From the NCBI GenBank assembly GCA_016716265.1, contig JADJWQ010000004.1:185233-249232 (forward strand): 64,000 nucleotides of DNA, written 5' to 3'. Source of the stretch: Planctomycetota bacterium (lineage in GTDB: Bacteria; Planctomycetota; UBA1135; UBA2386). Below, in pieces: positions 25,294 to 33,118 of the stretch. The notes below the pieces were generated by a model that saw only the letters and a program-made list of their open reading frames with translations, searched no databases and was not told the origin of the DNA. The position numbers were made by a program, and so were the translations under genes. Each line of letters opens with the position of its first letter. Within the stretch, counting starts at the first letter, position 1.

Positions 25294-27276
25294 ATGCGGG
25301 CGATCGTGGTGGTGGCGTTGGCGGCGAGCGGGGTGGGGCAGGAGCTGGCGTGGTCGGATCTCGGGCCGCTGGCCGAGCGGGACGCGTACCGCGGGGTCGC
25401 GTATCGGTTCCTCGGCGATGGGGAGGTGCGGGCGTGGATCGACATCGCGCCGGCGCCCGGTCAGCGGCTGTGGTTGCTGTGGGGGAGCAAGGGTGACGAG
25501 CGCGGTGCCGAGGTGATCGTCGGCGGCGTCGCGGTGCCCTGGCGCGGCGGTGGCTGGGACGGCTTCCGCTGGCGGGAGCTGTCCCTGCCCAAGGGCCTCG
25601 GCGGTGACGGCTTCGAGATCGAGCTGCGGAGCGCGGCACCGCGCCCGGGCTTCGTCGCCGGTCTGCGGTTGTGCGGCCCGGACGGGCCGGTGCCGACCGA
25701 CCCGACGCCACCACCGGGCAGCGAGCGCGTCCGCCTGCTACCGTCCCGCGACGACGCCCTGCGCGCCCGCGGCGAGCAGGCCAACGAGGCATTGCGTCGT
25801 TGCCGCGACTACGTGCGCGGGTGGCTCGCGCACGCCGATCCGGAGACCGGCCTGATCCCGCGCAATCTGTCCGACGGCCGCGGCTACTGGAACGGTCGCG
25901 ACGCGGCGGCCGACAACTACCCGTTCATGGTGTTGACGGCGGCGTGGACCGACCGCGCGCTCTTCGAGGGCCGCATGCTCGACATGCTGCGCACCGAGAC
26001 CCGTCTGACCAGCCGGGTCGGTGCGCTGCCCGACGACTGGTCGTTCGCGACGCGGTCGTTCCGGCACGCGGAGGTCGATCTCGACCGGTTGGTCTTCGAC
26101 GGCTCGGAGTACGTGAAGGACGGCCTGATGCCGCTGACCGAGTGGCTCGGTCCGTCGCCGTGGTCGGAGCGGATGCTCGCGATCGTCGACTCGATCCTCG
26201 AGCACGCGCCGATCGACACGCCGTACGGCCGCATCCCCTCCACGAATGGCGAGGTCAATGGCGAGATGATGCAGGTGCTCGGCCGGCTGTCGTTCATGAC
26301 CGGCGAGCAGGGTTATCTCGAGGCAGCTGCGCGGATCGCGGACCACTATCTGCTCGAGCCCGGCCACCACCCGAGCCGCGACGCCGATCGGCTGCCGCTG
26401 CGCGACCACGGCTGCGAGCTGATCTCCGGCCTGACCGAGGTCTACCTCGCGTGCCGCTTCCGGACCCCGGAGCGTGCCGCCGCCTGGCGGGAGCCACTGC
26501 GCGGGTTGCTCGACCGCGTCCTGGAGATCGGTCGCAACGAGCACGGGCTGTTCTACAACCTCGTCGACCCGCGCAGTGGGCGCGTGCTGCGCGGCGGCCT
26601 CAGCGACAACTGGGGCTACGACCTGAACGGCTTCTACACGGTCTGGCTGCTCGACGGCACCGAGAGCTACCGGGACGCCGCGCGCCTCGCGATGTCGAAC
26701 CTGCTGCCGCACTACCTCGCATACCCGTGGGAGGGCTCCGGCGCCGACGGCATCGCCGACTCGGTCGAGGGCGCGATCAACCTCTCGCAGCGCGAGCAGG
26801 TCGCGGGCGTCGACGAGTGGATCGATGCCAACATCGCCCGCATGTTCGCGATCCAGCGTCCCGACGGCATCGTCGAGGGGTGGCACGGCGACGGCAACTT
26901 CGCGCGCACGGCATTGATGTGGGCCGCCGCGAAGCAGCAGGGCGCGAGCCTGCAGCCCTGGCGCGCCGACCTCGTGCTCGGCGCGGCGCGCGACGGGCCG
27001 GCGCTCGACCTGCTGCTCGAGTCCGACTGGGACTGGTCCGGCGCCCTCCGCTTCGACGCGCCGCGCCACCGCACCGTGATGCACCTGCCGCTCGACTACC
27101 CGCGGATCAACCAGTTCCCCGAGTGGTTCACGATCGATGCGGGCCGTCGCTACACGGTGACGTCGACGGGCACGGCGCCGCGCGAGTTGTCCGGCACCGA
27201 GCTGCTCGCCGGTCTCCCCGTCGCGCTGCGGGCGCACCGGGCGCTGCGCCTGCGCGTCGTGCCCGCCGGCGGCTGA
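25294..27276 (+). CDS. Secreted six-hairpin (alpha/alpha barrel) glycosidase-like protein
   Basis: The protein has 660 residues with a short signal peptide (MRAIVVVALAASGVGQ). An N-terminal beta domain (about residues 20-140; LWLLWGSKGDERGAEVIVGG) precedes a helical domain with the pattern of (alpha/alpha)6 barrels. Examples are RGYWNGRDAAADNYPFMVLTA, LGRLSFMTGEQGYLEAAARIADHYLLEP, FYTVWLLDGTESYRDAAR and GNFARTALMWAAAKQQGA. Aromatic and acidic residues (NGRDAAADNYPF, DNWGYDLNGFY) line up as expected for a carbohydrate site. A short beta domain closes the protein. I cannot assign a CAZy family. An extracytoplasmic role in polysaccharide breakdown is inference. Length is normal for multi-domain members. 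Confidence 0.65.
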   Translation: MRAIVVVALAASGVGQELAWSDLGPLAERDAYRGVAYRFLGDGEVRAWIDIAPAPGQRLWLLWGSKGDERGAEVIVGGVAVPWRGGGWDGFRWRELSLPKGLGGDGFEIELRSAAPRPGFVAGLRLCGPDGPVPTDPTPPPGSERVRLLPSRDDALRARGEQANEALRRCRDYVRGWLAHADPETGLIPRNLSDGRGYWNGRDAAADNYPFMVLTAAWTDRALFEGRMLDMLRTETRLTSRVGALPDDWSFATRSFRHAEVDLDRLVFDGSEYVKDGLMPLTEWLGPSPWSERMLAIVDSILEHAPIDTPYGRIPSTNGEVNGEMMQVLGRLSFMTGEQGYLEAAARIADHYLLEPGHHPSRDADRLPLRDHGCELISGLTEVYLACRFRTPERAAAWREPLRGLLDRVLEIGRNEHGLFYNLVDPRSGRVLRGGLSDNWGYDLNGFYTVWLLDGTESYRDAARLAMSNLLPHYLAYPWEGSGADGIADSVEGAINLSQREQVAGVDEWIDANIARMFAIQRPDGIVEGWHGDGNFARTALMWAAAKQQGASLQPWRADLVLGAARDGPALDLLLESDWDWSGALRFDAPRHRTVMHLPLDYPRINQFPEWFTIDAGRRYTVTSTGTAPRELSGTELLAGLPVALRAHRALRLRVVPAGG

Positions 27277-27350
27277 GCCCCGGCGACCGGCAGCGGAGGA
27301 TCCCCGGGGCGAGTGCTGTGCAGGGTGCCGGAGACGGCGATGATCCGTGG

Positions 27351-29561
27351 ATGGACCCGAACCCTCCCCCTCTGCCGCGCGCGCTCGCCCGCCAGGTGTT
27401 CGACCTCGCGATGGAGTGGTACTCGCTGCGCCCCTGGGAGAGCTTCGACGATACGCAGATGTTCGGGCTGCGGCTCGGTGAGGACGGCGAGCCGCTGCTC
27501 GTCAGCACGCTCGGCGCGGCGGGCGAGGTGTTCGGGCTGGTGCTCTACCGCGGTGATCGTGCCCTCGACGCGATCCGCGCGGCGAACGCGGGCGACCGCA
27601 ACCTCCCGGCCGGCGAGGACGGCTTCGCGCTGACGCTCGACATCGCGCCGGTCGGCTCGATCCCCGAGCCGCTGCGGGACCTGCTGCGCGCGTCCGGGCG
27701 GTCGACCCGGCTGGCGCCGGCCTGCTTCGTCTACGACGGACGCAGGCCGCCGCGCCCGGCGCGCAAGTCCGAGTACCGGCTGCTCGCCGGCGTCCTCCGC
27801 GCCGTCAACGCCGCGCTGCGAGAGCGCCTGGTGCACGTGGCGCCGATCGGCGCCAACGGCCCGGTGCGCGTGCCGACGCTCGTCGCGATCGAGCGCGGCA
27901 AGTCATTGGAGGTCCGGCGGCGGACCGAGAGCTTCGCGCCAACCGGGCCAGCCGGTCTCTTCGATTGGCCTGCTGAGGCGGCGGCGCGACCGCAGCGCGA
28001 CGTCCATTGGATCGTGGGGCGAGCCCCGGTCCCGGTGCACCTCGCGAACGACGAGCGCCAACCCGTCGTGCTGCTCGCGCTCGATGCGCGGGACGGCATC
28101 GCGCTGCTAGCGAACGCGATGCTCGCCGAGGACCTTCAGCCGGCGGTCGAGGCCGTCTATGGCCTGATGATCGACGGCTCCGAGCACACGCTTCCGGGGC
28201 GCCCACGGCGGATCACGTTCGCCGACCGCGAGCTGCTCGAGGCGATGAGCGTCGGGCTCGCGGCGATGGATGTCGCCACCGACTACGAGCCCGAGGCGCC
28301 GCTGCTCGCGGACGCGATCGAGAGCTTCGTCGCGAGCCTCGGCGGCGCGCCGCGCGACGAGCCCGACGAGTGGAGCGAAGCTCTGTCCGAGCTGCGCGAG
28401 CCGCTCGAGGAGCTCGACGAGGACGACCCCGATCTGTCGGACCGGGCCTGGGACGAGTTCTTCGGCGGCGAGGTCCCGATCGGCGACGACGAGCCCGACC
28501 TCGCATTCGACCATTGGCGGCTGCTGCACGCGACGACGCGCGGCTTCCGGACGTTCGCACGACATGTGCATGCCTTCGGTCTCACTCCCGCCGCACGCGA
28601 GCTGCTCGACCGGCTCACAGCGGCACGGCTGTCGGTGTTCCGGCTGCGCAGCTCCGACGGTCTGCGGCTCCGGTTCGAGGATCTGCTCGACGCGCGGCCC
28701 GACAACGTCGCCGTCGTCGTGGAGTCGCAGGCGGCGGCGGCGACCCATCCGCTCGGCAGCGTGCTGATCGGTCGGTTCTGCGAGTTCCGCGGCGTGACGA
28801 AGTTCCTGCCGCTCGCGCCGCTCGTCCTGCCGCACCTGGTCGACCGGACGCTCGGTCACCTGCGCGAGCTCGGGATGGAGCTCGATCACGACGGCATCGC
28901 GCGCGACGCGCACCTGTGCGGGCGGCTGTTCCCCTTCGTCGCCGAGCTCGAGGCGAGCCCTGCGACGGTGACGAACACCGACGGCGACCCGCTCGAGCTC
29001 CAGCGCGCGACGTTCGCAGTACGCGACTTCGCCGCGCTCGGCGCCGCGCTCGCGTCGCGCCCCGACATCGAGCCTGCTGACCACGACGACGGCGGTGCGA
29101 GCGCGCCGCCGAGCCAATGGGTCTGGTTCGGCGAAGCGCGGCGCGGACAGCGCTCGCTGCTCGCCCGCCTGGAGCACGTCGGCGACCAGCTGCTCGTCGA
29201 GGTCGACTCGCGGGCGCGCCTCGAGCGCGTGCGCGCGTGGCTCGAGTCGATCCCGGGGGTCCGCTTCGTGCGCTCGCGGGAGCTCGACGGACCGCCGCCG
29301 CTGGACGACGCGCTCGGCGCCGGCCCCGAGCTGACGCCGGAGTCCCGCGAGGAGATCATGCGCGTCCTGGAGCAGTACATGCTCGCCTGGGTCGACGAGC
29401 CGATCCCCGCGCTCGATGGTCGCACTCCGCGCGAGGCCGTCCGCGACCCCGACGGCCGCCGTCGCGTCGAGCTGCTGATCCGCACGATGCCCGACCCGGG
29501 CGGCATCCCCGGCCTGCGCGCCCCGCGCGAAGCGATCCGCCGCGAGCTCGGGCTCGATTGA
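27351..29561 (+). CDS. Large acidic cytoplasmic protein, DUF7309/DUF6930-like with DUF2384-like tail
   Basis: The protein has 736 residues from ATG 27351 and no signal peptide. The N-terminal domain has ARQVFDLAMEWYSLRPWESF, FGLRLGEDGEPLLVSTLGAA and EVFGLVLYRGDRAL. This resembles the family I remember as DUF7309/DUF6930. A very acidic linker lies near residues 335-385 (EELDEDDPDLSDRAWDEFFG). The middle part has helical and strand segments without known motifs. The C-terminal 65 residues (MLAWVDEPIPALDGRTPREA then V) resemble the DUF2384/MbcA-type motif with its W-x-D-x-P-I-P-A-L-x-G-x-T-P core, also found at the ends of SEC-C-type proteins. Function is unknown; it may be regulatory or protein-binding. 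It is monocistronic. Confidence 0.7.
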   Translation: MDPNPPPLPRALARQVFDLAMEWYSLRPWESFDDTQMFGLRLGEDGEPLLVSTLGAAGEVFGLVLYRGDRALDAIRAANAGDRNLPAGEDGFALTLDIAPVGSIPEPLRDLLRASGRSTRLAPACFVYDGRRPPRPARKSEYRLLAGVLRAVNAALRERLVHVAPIGANGPVRVPTLVAIERGKSLEVRRRTESFAPTGPAGLFDWPAEAAARPQRDVHWIVGRAPVPVHLANDERQPVVLLALDARDGIALLANAMLAEDLQPAVEAVYGLMIDGSEHTLPGRPRRITFADRELLEAMSVGLAAMDVATDYEPEAPLLADAIESFVASLGGAPRDEPDEWSEALSELREPLEELDEDDPDLSDRAWDEFFGGEVPIGDDEPDLAFDHWRLLHATTRGFRTFARHVHAFGLTPAARELLDRLTAARLSVFRLRSSDGLRLRFEDLLDARPDNVAVVVESQAAAATHPLGSVLIGRFCEFRGVTKFLPLAPLVLPHLVDRTLGHLRELGMELDHDGIARDAHLCGRLFPFVAELEASPATVTNTDGDPLELQRATFAVRDFAALGAALASRPDIEPADHDDGGASAPPSQWVWFGEARRGQRSLLARLEHVGDQLLVEVDSRARLERVRAWLESIPGVRFVRSRELDGPPPLDDALGAGPELTPESREEIMRVLEQYMLAWVDEPIPALDGRTPREAVRDPDGRRRVELLIRTMPDPGGIPGLRAPREAIRRELGLD

Positions 29562-29688
29562 GCCGGGCCGGCGATCGGCTGGCTGCGGCCCGTCGCGACC
29601 GGGTTGCGATCCGCGCGGGATCGCAGCGACAATCCCGGGCCGCAGTTCCGCCCACGGCCGCGGCATTCCGACAGGACGGAGGATCGCA

Positions 29689-30801
29689 ATGGGGACCGCA
29701 CGGACGTCGCTGGTCGCTCTCGCGCTGGTCGCGGGACTCGATGCCCAGATCGCCTGGACTCAGCTGCTACCGGCCGGCGGCCCGGGCACGCGAGTGGCAC
29801 CGGCGCTGGCCTTTGACGAGGCGCGCGGCGTCACGGTGCTGTTCGGGGGATTCGACGGCCCCGTGACTCCTGGCGACACCTGGACCTTCGATGGCAGCAC
29901 GTGGTCGCGGGTCGCGACGACCGGCCCCGCGCCGCGCACCGGCCACGTGCTCGTCTACGACCCGCTCCGGCGAGTGGTCGTCCTGTTCGGTGGTTCCGTG
30001 CCCAACGCCGGCATCGTCGATGACACGTGGGAGTGGGACGGCGTCCGGTGGACGCAGAGATTCCCGGCGACCGTGCCGCCGGCTCGCACGCTCGCGGCGG
30101 GTGCGCCGTGGCCCGCCTGGGGCGGCATCGTCGTGCACGGTGGCTACCCGCTCGACGGCACTCCGTATTTCTGGTCGTTCGACGGCAATGACTGGACGGA
30201 TCGGACGACGGCGACGACGCCGAACGGCGCCGATCACGCATTGGCATACCATCCGGTGCAGCGGCGGTTGCTGATGGCAGGGGACTCACTCAATGTGCAG
30301 TTCGACGGCAGGAACTGGGTCGAGTCGGACCCGAGCCTGCTTCCGCACCGGGGCGCGCGCATGGCCTACGACCCGGGATCGAACCACATCGTGATGTGGG
30401 GCGGGTTCGACTACGGCAGCCTGGGCCCGACCTACTACGACGCGACGTGGGCGTGGGACGGGATCTGGTCCCGCCTCGACGTCGGTCCGACACCCGGTGG
30501 CCGCAGCGACTTCGGAATGGCGTTCGACGCGCTGCACCGGAGCCTCCTGGTCTACGGCGGCATAGCCTATGGCTGGCTGTCCAGCGTCGAGTACGACGAC
30601 CTGTGGGCGCTCGCACCCGCGCCCTCTCCGACCCCCTACTTCGAGGCGCGCGCGACCGGCTTCGGGCTGACGACCGCCTGCCAGTTCGTCGGCGGCTTCC
30701 CGCTCTCGGTCACCGCCAAGCCAATGCTGTTCACGGCGGGCGAGCGGGCCTGGATCGGCGAGAGGGGTGTGGCTCCCGGATTGAGTGAGGCGCGGCGCTG
30801 A
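29689..30801 (+). pseudogene. 5' part of a Kelch-repeat gene split by an insertion sequence
   Basis: The frame starts at ATG 29689 (GGAGG 7 nt upstream). It has a signal peptide (MGTARTSLVALALVAGLDAQ) and about five Kelch blades (GVTVLFGGFDGP, GDTWTFDGSTWSRV, RVVVLFGGSVPN, HIVMWGGFDYGS, SLLVYGGIAYG). It then enters the shared C-terminal module (ATGFGLTTACQFVGGFP). Native coding ends at 30764, inside ERAWIGE; the last 12 codons up to 30801 are insertion-sequence DNA. The rest of the gene is at 32386-32715. Excising the insertion and one 8-bp duplication gives a continuous 465-residue protein (ERAWIGE joined to SVSLACTRFG). The truncated product would lack most of its C-terminal module and may be poorly folded or not displayed. 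Confidence 0.85.
30757..30788 (+). repeat. Left end of the insertion: 8-bp target duplication plus terminal inverted repeat
   Basis: GGCGAGAG (30757-30764) is repeated exactly at 32386-32393. The terminal repeat 30765-30788 begins GGGTGTGGCTCCCGG and ends ATTGAGTGA. It matches the reverse complement of 32362-32385 at 20 of 24 positions. Confidence 0.9.
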
Positions 30802-30834
30802 CACCGAGCGGTGCGGCGGGGGCGGGGAGCGAGC

Positions 30835-30865
30835 ACAAGATCTTGTGTAAAAAGAACTTGTACAA
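30835..30865 (+). promoter_or_regulatory. Paired palindromes in the leader of the transposase
   Basis: ACAAGATCTTGT (30835-30846) is a perfect 12-bp palindrome. TTGTACAA (30858-30865) is a second 8-bp palindrome, the two sharing the half-site ACAAG/TTGTAC. They lie in the most A+T-rich part of the element, before the transposase start at 30894. They may be a transposase- or regulator-binding site; function unknown. Confidence 0.4.
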
Positions 30866-30893
30866 AACGACGCCCCTCCCTATCGGATGCAGG

Positions 30894-32350
30894 ATGCAAA
30901 CCAAGCGTCCTGGGAGGGGCGCCGTCGAAGACCTGATCGTCGTCGCGGTGCCGGCTGCGTGCAAGAGCATGGTGGGTTCGATCGAGGCGCTGTGCGCCGC
31001 GGTCGCATCGCGCGCCGCAAGTGGCGCGGCAGGCCGGGAGGCGATCGACTACGCGGTCTCGGAGGTCATGGTCGCCGAGCTGACCGGCGCGGTGGAGCGG
31101 GACGCGCACGCGGTCATGCTCGGCGCTCTGGAGGTCGACGCGCCGCGAGTCGAGATCGACGGCAAGACCTTCACGCGGGTCGGGTACGGCAACGGCCGGT
31201 ACCGATCGCTCGCGGGGACCGTCGAGGTGCGACGAGCGCTGTATCGTCCGCTCGGCGAGGGCAACGCACCGACGGTGGACGCGATAGCCTGCGTGCGGGA
31301 GCCATTGGCGACGGCTGGCTACCGCAGACGGCCGGGGCGATGGCTTTCGAGCTGCAGAAGGCGCCATCGCGGGAGGGTGAGCAGAGCGGCAAGCAGACCC
31401 GCCGGCTTCCCTACTCTCGTGCGAGCTTCGAGCGCGTGCCGCATGAGCTCGGGGCGCTGCGCTTCGTCACCAGGTCAACATCGAGGACGCCATCGTGAGC
31501 AGCCTCGAGATCCCGGCTGAGGCACGCGCGATCTCGGTATCGCTCGACCGGGCGAGCGTGCCGATGGAGGAGCCCATCCCGCGGCCGCCCGGTCGGCCCA
31601 GGAGGAACGCGCCGAAGATCACGCGCGTCTTCCACATGGCGCATTGCGGCACCGTCACGTTGCACGATGGCAACGGCCGAGCGCTCTACTCGATGCGCTT
31701 CGGACAAATGCCTGGCATCGACCCCTTGGACGTGTGCGACGCCATGGCGAACGTGGTCTACCGGCTGCGCGAGAAGCAGCCCGAGCTGCGACTTCAGCTA
31801 CTCGCTGATGGGGCTCACGAGATGTGGAACCTGCTCGAGTCGAGCTTCCCGGAAAGTCTCTTAGGTCCGCGCCATCTGATGGTCGACTTCTGGCACGTCC
31901 TCGGAAGCTGTCCGCGGCAGCCGAGGCGATCCAGGGCGCCGAAAGCCGAGCGGTCGTGGCTGGCTGGCGCCGGCTCCTCGAAAGCGCAGGAAGGACGCCG
32001 TCACGCAGATTCTCGCCGACCTCGAACCGCACTGGTGCGACCCGGTCGACGGCAGCGTGGTCAAGGACGGCCCCATCCACGAGGCCATCACCTACCTCAC
32101 GAATCATGCGCACCGCATGAACTACGCCGGCGCCCGCGCCAAAGGGCTGCCGATCGGCAGCGGAACCGTCGAGGCCACCTGCAAGAGCCTCATCGGCGTA
32201 CGCATGAAGCGCGCCGGATCACGCTGGAAACAGGATTCTGGCGACCACGTGATCAAGCTCCGCGCGCTCGCCCTCAGCCACCAATGGGACGCCGCCATGA
32301 CGCGGTTCTTTGCCACGCAGCGGACCGCCGTCCGTGCGCTCGCAGCATGA
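30894..32350 (+). pseudogene. ISKra4-family transposase, four frame changes
   Basis: Reading starts at ATG 30894 (MQTKRPGRGAVEDL). It changes frame near 31285 (before DSLRAGAIGDGWLPQ), near 31463 (before QVNIEDAIVSSLEIP), near 31905 (before KLSAAAEAIQGAESR) and near 31985 (before KDAVTQILADLEPHW). It ends after RALALSHQWDAAMTRFFATQ at 32350. Each change goes to the -1 frame, equivalent to a one-base deletion. The expected DDE residues are still seen: Asp in LADGAHEMW, Asp in MVDFWHVL and Glu in IGSGTVEATC. So inactivation is by frame loss, not by active-site change. Programmed -1 frameshifting at four sites is very unlikely. One or more errors in the sequence cannot be excluded without reads. 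Confidence 0.75.
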
Positions 32351-32361
32351 AAAGAGCGACT

Positions 32362-32393
32362 TCGCTCAATACGAGATCCACACCCGGCGAGAG
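32362..32393 (+). repeat. Right end of the insertion: terminal inverted repeat plus 8-bp target duplication
   Basis: 32362-32385 reads TCGCTCAAT and ends GATCCACACCC, the reverse complement of the left end with four mismatches. GGCGAGAG follows directly at 32386-32393. Confidence 0.9.
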
Positions 32394-32715
32394 CGTCAGC
32401 CTGGCCTGCACCCGCTTCGGGTCGACCTGGTTCACGACCCCGATCGTGCTCGTCCACGGCGGGTCCGACCGGAGCTGGAACGGTGTGCCGCTGCCCCTGC
32501 AGCTCACCGCGCTCGGGCGACCGGACTGTGCGCTGCTCGTCGCTCCCGACGTCACGGTGGGCGCGCTCGCCCGCCATGGGAGCTCCTGGCGGCTCGCGGT
32601 GCCCAACGACCTGGCGCTGGTCGGCAGCGCTCACCACTTCCAGGTGCTCGGCGCGCCGCCCGGCGGCGCCCTGTTCACCAGCAATGGCGTCACGCTCGTC
32701 GTCGGCCTGCGGTAG
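32386..32715 (+). pseudogene. 3' part of the split Kelch gene: shared C-terminal module
   Basis: The fragment continues the Kelch protein interrupted at 30764. It reads SVSLACTRFGSTWFTTP, then IVLVHGG, VPLPLQLTALGRPDCALLV, NDLALVGSAHHFQVLG and the terminal strand NGVTLVVGLR with a TAG stop. This is the end of the module also found at the C-termini of the genes at 1569, 7555, 13686 and 36582. The frame has stayed open after the insertion. An ATG inside the insertion end (32347) is in frame and could give a 122-residue product without a signal peptide, so it would not be exported. Confidence 0.8.
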
Positions 32716-32720
32716 TCGTT

Positions 32721-32776
32721 CGATCCCGGCGCGCGGTCGGTCGAGCACCCACGGGTTCGGCGCGCGGGATCAGGGC
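32721..32776 (+). repeat. 56-bp palindromic repeat A, copy 1
   Basis: This sequence recurs at 36533-36588 in the same orientation with 2 mismatches in 56. Its ends pair: GATCCC with GGGATC and GCGCGC with GCGCGC, separated by a bulged G, leaving a loop of about 30 nt. It lies 5 nt after the TAG of the split Kelch gene, so a terminator or REP-like role is possible. No T run follows. Confidence 0.8.
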
Positions 32777-32803
32777 GCCCGTAGGACGGACAAAGGGGTT
32801 CTC

Positions 32804-32866
32804 GGCGCTCCGCCAGGGGAGCCTGCGCGCCGTGCGGCGGAGCGAGGGCCCGGTCGGAGGCCCTGG
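32804..32866 (+). repeat. 63-bp structured repeat B, copy 1
   Basis: This sequence recurs at 36250-36312 with 4 mismatches in 63, same orientation. It folds into two hairpins: CGCTCCGCC pairs with GGCGGAGCG (9 bp), and AGGGCC pairs with GGCCCT (6 bp, loop CGGTCGGA). The four differences are all in the loop of the first hairpin, so the stems are conserved. Confidence 0.8.
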
Positions 32867-32873
32867 CGCCTGA

Positions 32874-32996
32874 ACCTCGAGCGCCGTGCCCTGGGAGGTC
32901 GTGCCCGCTAACGGCGAGCGCCACGCCCACCTGCAGGTACTGCGCGGCGTCGCCGACGCCTTGGAGGCGGCGCTCCGACGCCACGAGCGCACCTGA
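32874..32996 (+). pseudogene. C-terminal remnant of a PPK2-like polyphosphate kinase
   Basis: Forty codons up to TGA 32994-32996 read TSSAVPWEVVPANGERHAHL and then QVLRGVADALEAAL. The pattern (T-S)-x-x-x-P-W-x-V-V-P-A-x-x-x-x-x-x-x-L-x-x-x-x-x-V-x-x-A-L is that of the extreme C-terminus of PPK2 enzymes. An in-frame TGA stands directly before it, and repeat B begins 8 nt upstream, so the rest of the gene is lost. It is too short to be functional. The assignment rests on one short motif. Confidence 0.45.
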
Positions 32997-33103
32997 GGTG
33001 AGACGACTCGACCCGGGCGGTTCATGTCACACCCAAACGGTGCGATATGGATCATCCGGGTCGAGTTGTCAGGTCGAGTTGCCACCGGGGGCCGGATTCC
33101 GCG

Positions 33104-33109
33104 TACGTT
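33104..33109 (+). promoter_or_regulatory. Candidate -10 element (TACGTT)
   Basis: TACGTT ends 9 nt before ATG 33119. Only a weak GAGG lies between. It fits the near-leaderless pattern of the window. Confidence 0.35.
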
Positions 33110-33118
33110 TCGAGGCGT

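Larger units (their letters stand above)
30765..32385 (+). mobile_element. ISKra4-type insertion sequence, 1,621 bp, with degenerate transposase
   Basis: The element is bounded by 24-bp imperfect terminal inverted repeats and a perfect 8-bp target duplication (GGCGAGAG). It lies inside a secreted Kelch gene. It carries one transposase reading whose motifs match the ISKra4 family as I know it: DAPRVEIDGKTFTRVG, GDGWLPQTAGAMA, LPYSRASFERV, LADGAHEMWNL, MVDFWHVL and GLPIGSGTVEATCKSL. The element length and 8-bp duplication fit that family. The transposase reading is broken by four frame changes, so the copy should be immobile by itself. The boundaries are supported twice, by the duplication and by restoration of the host frame upon excision. 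Confidence 0.88.

Noticed and set aside
32716..32740. TTCGATCC within repeat A resembling a tRNA T-loop
   Set aside because: No acceptor, D or anticodon arm can be folded around it and the surrounding palindrome explains the sequence better.
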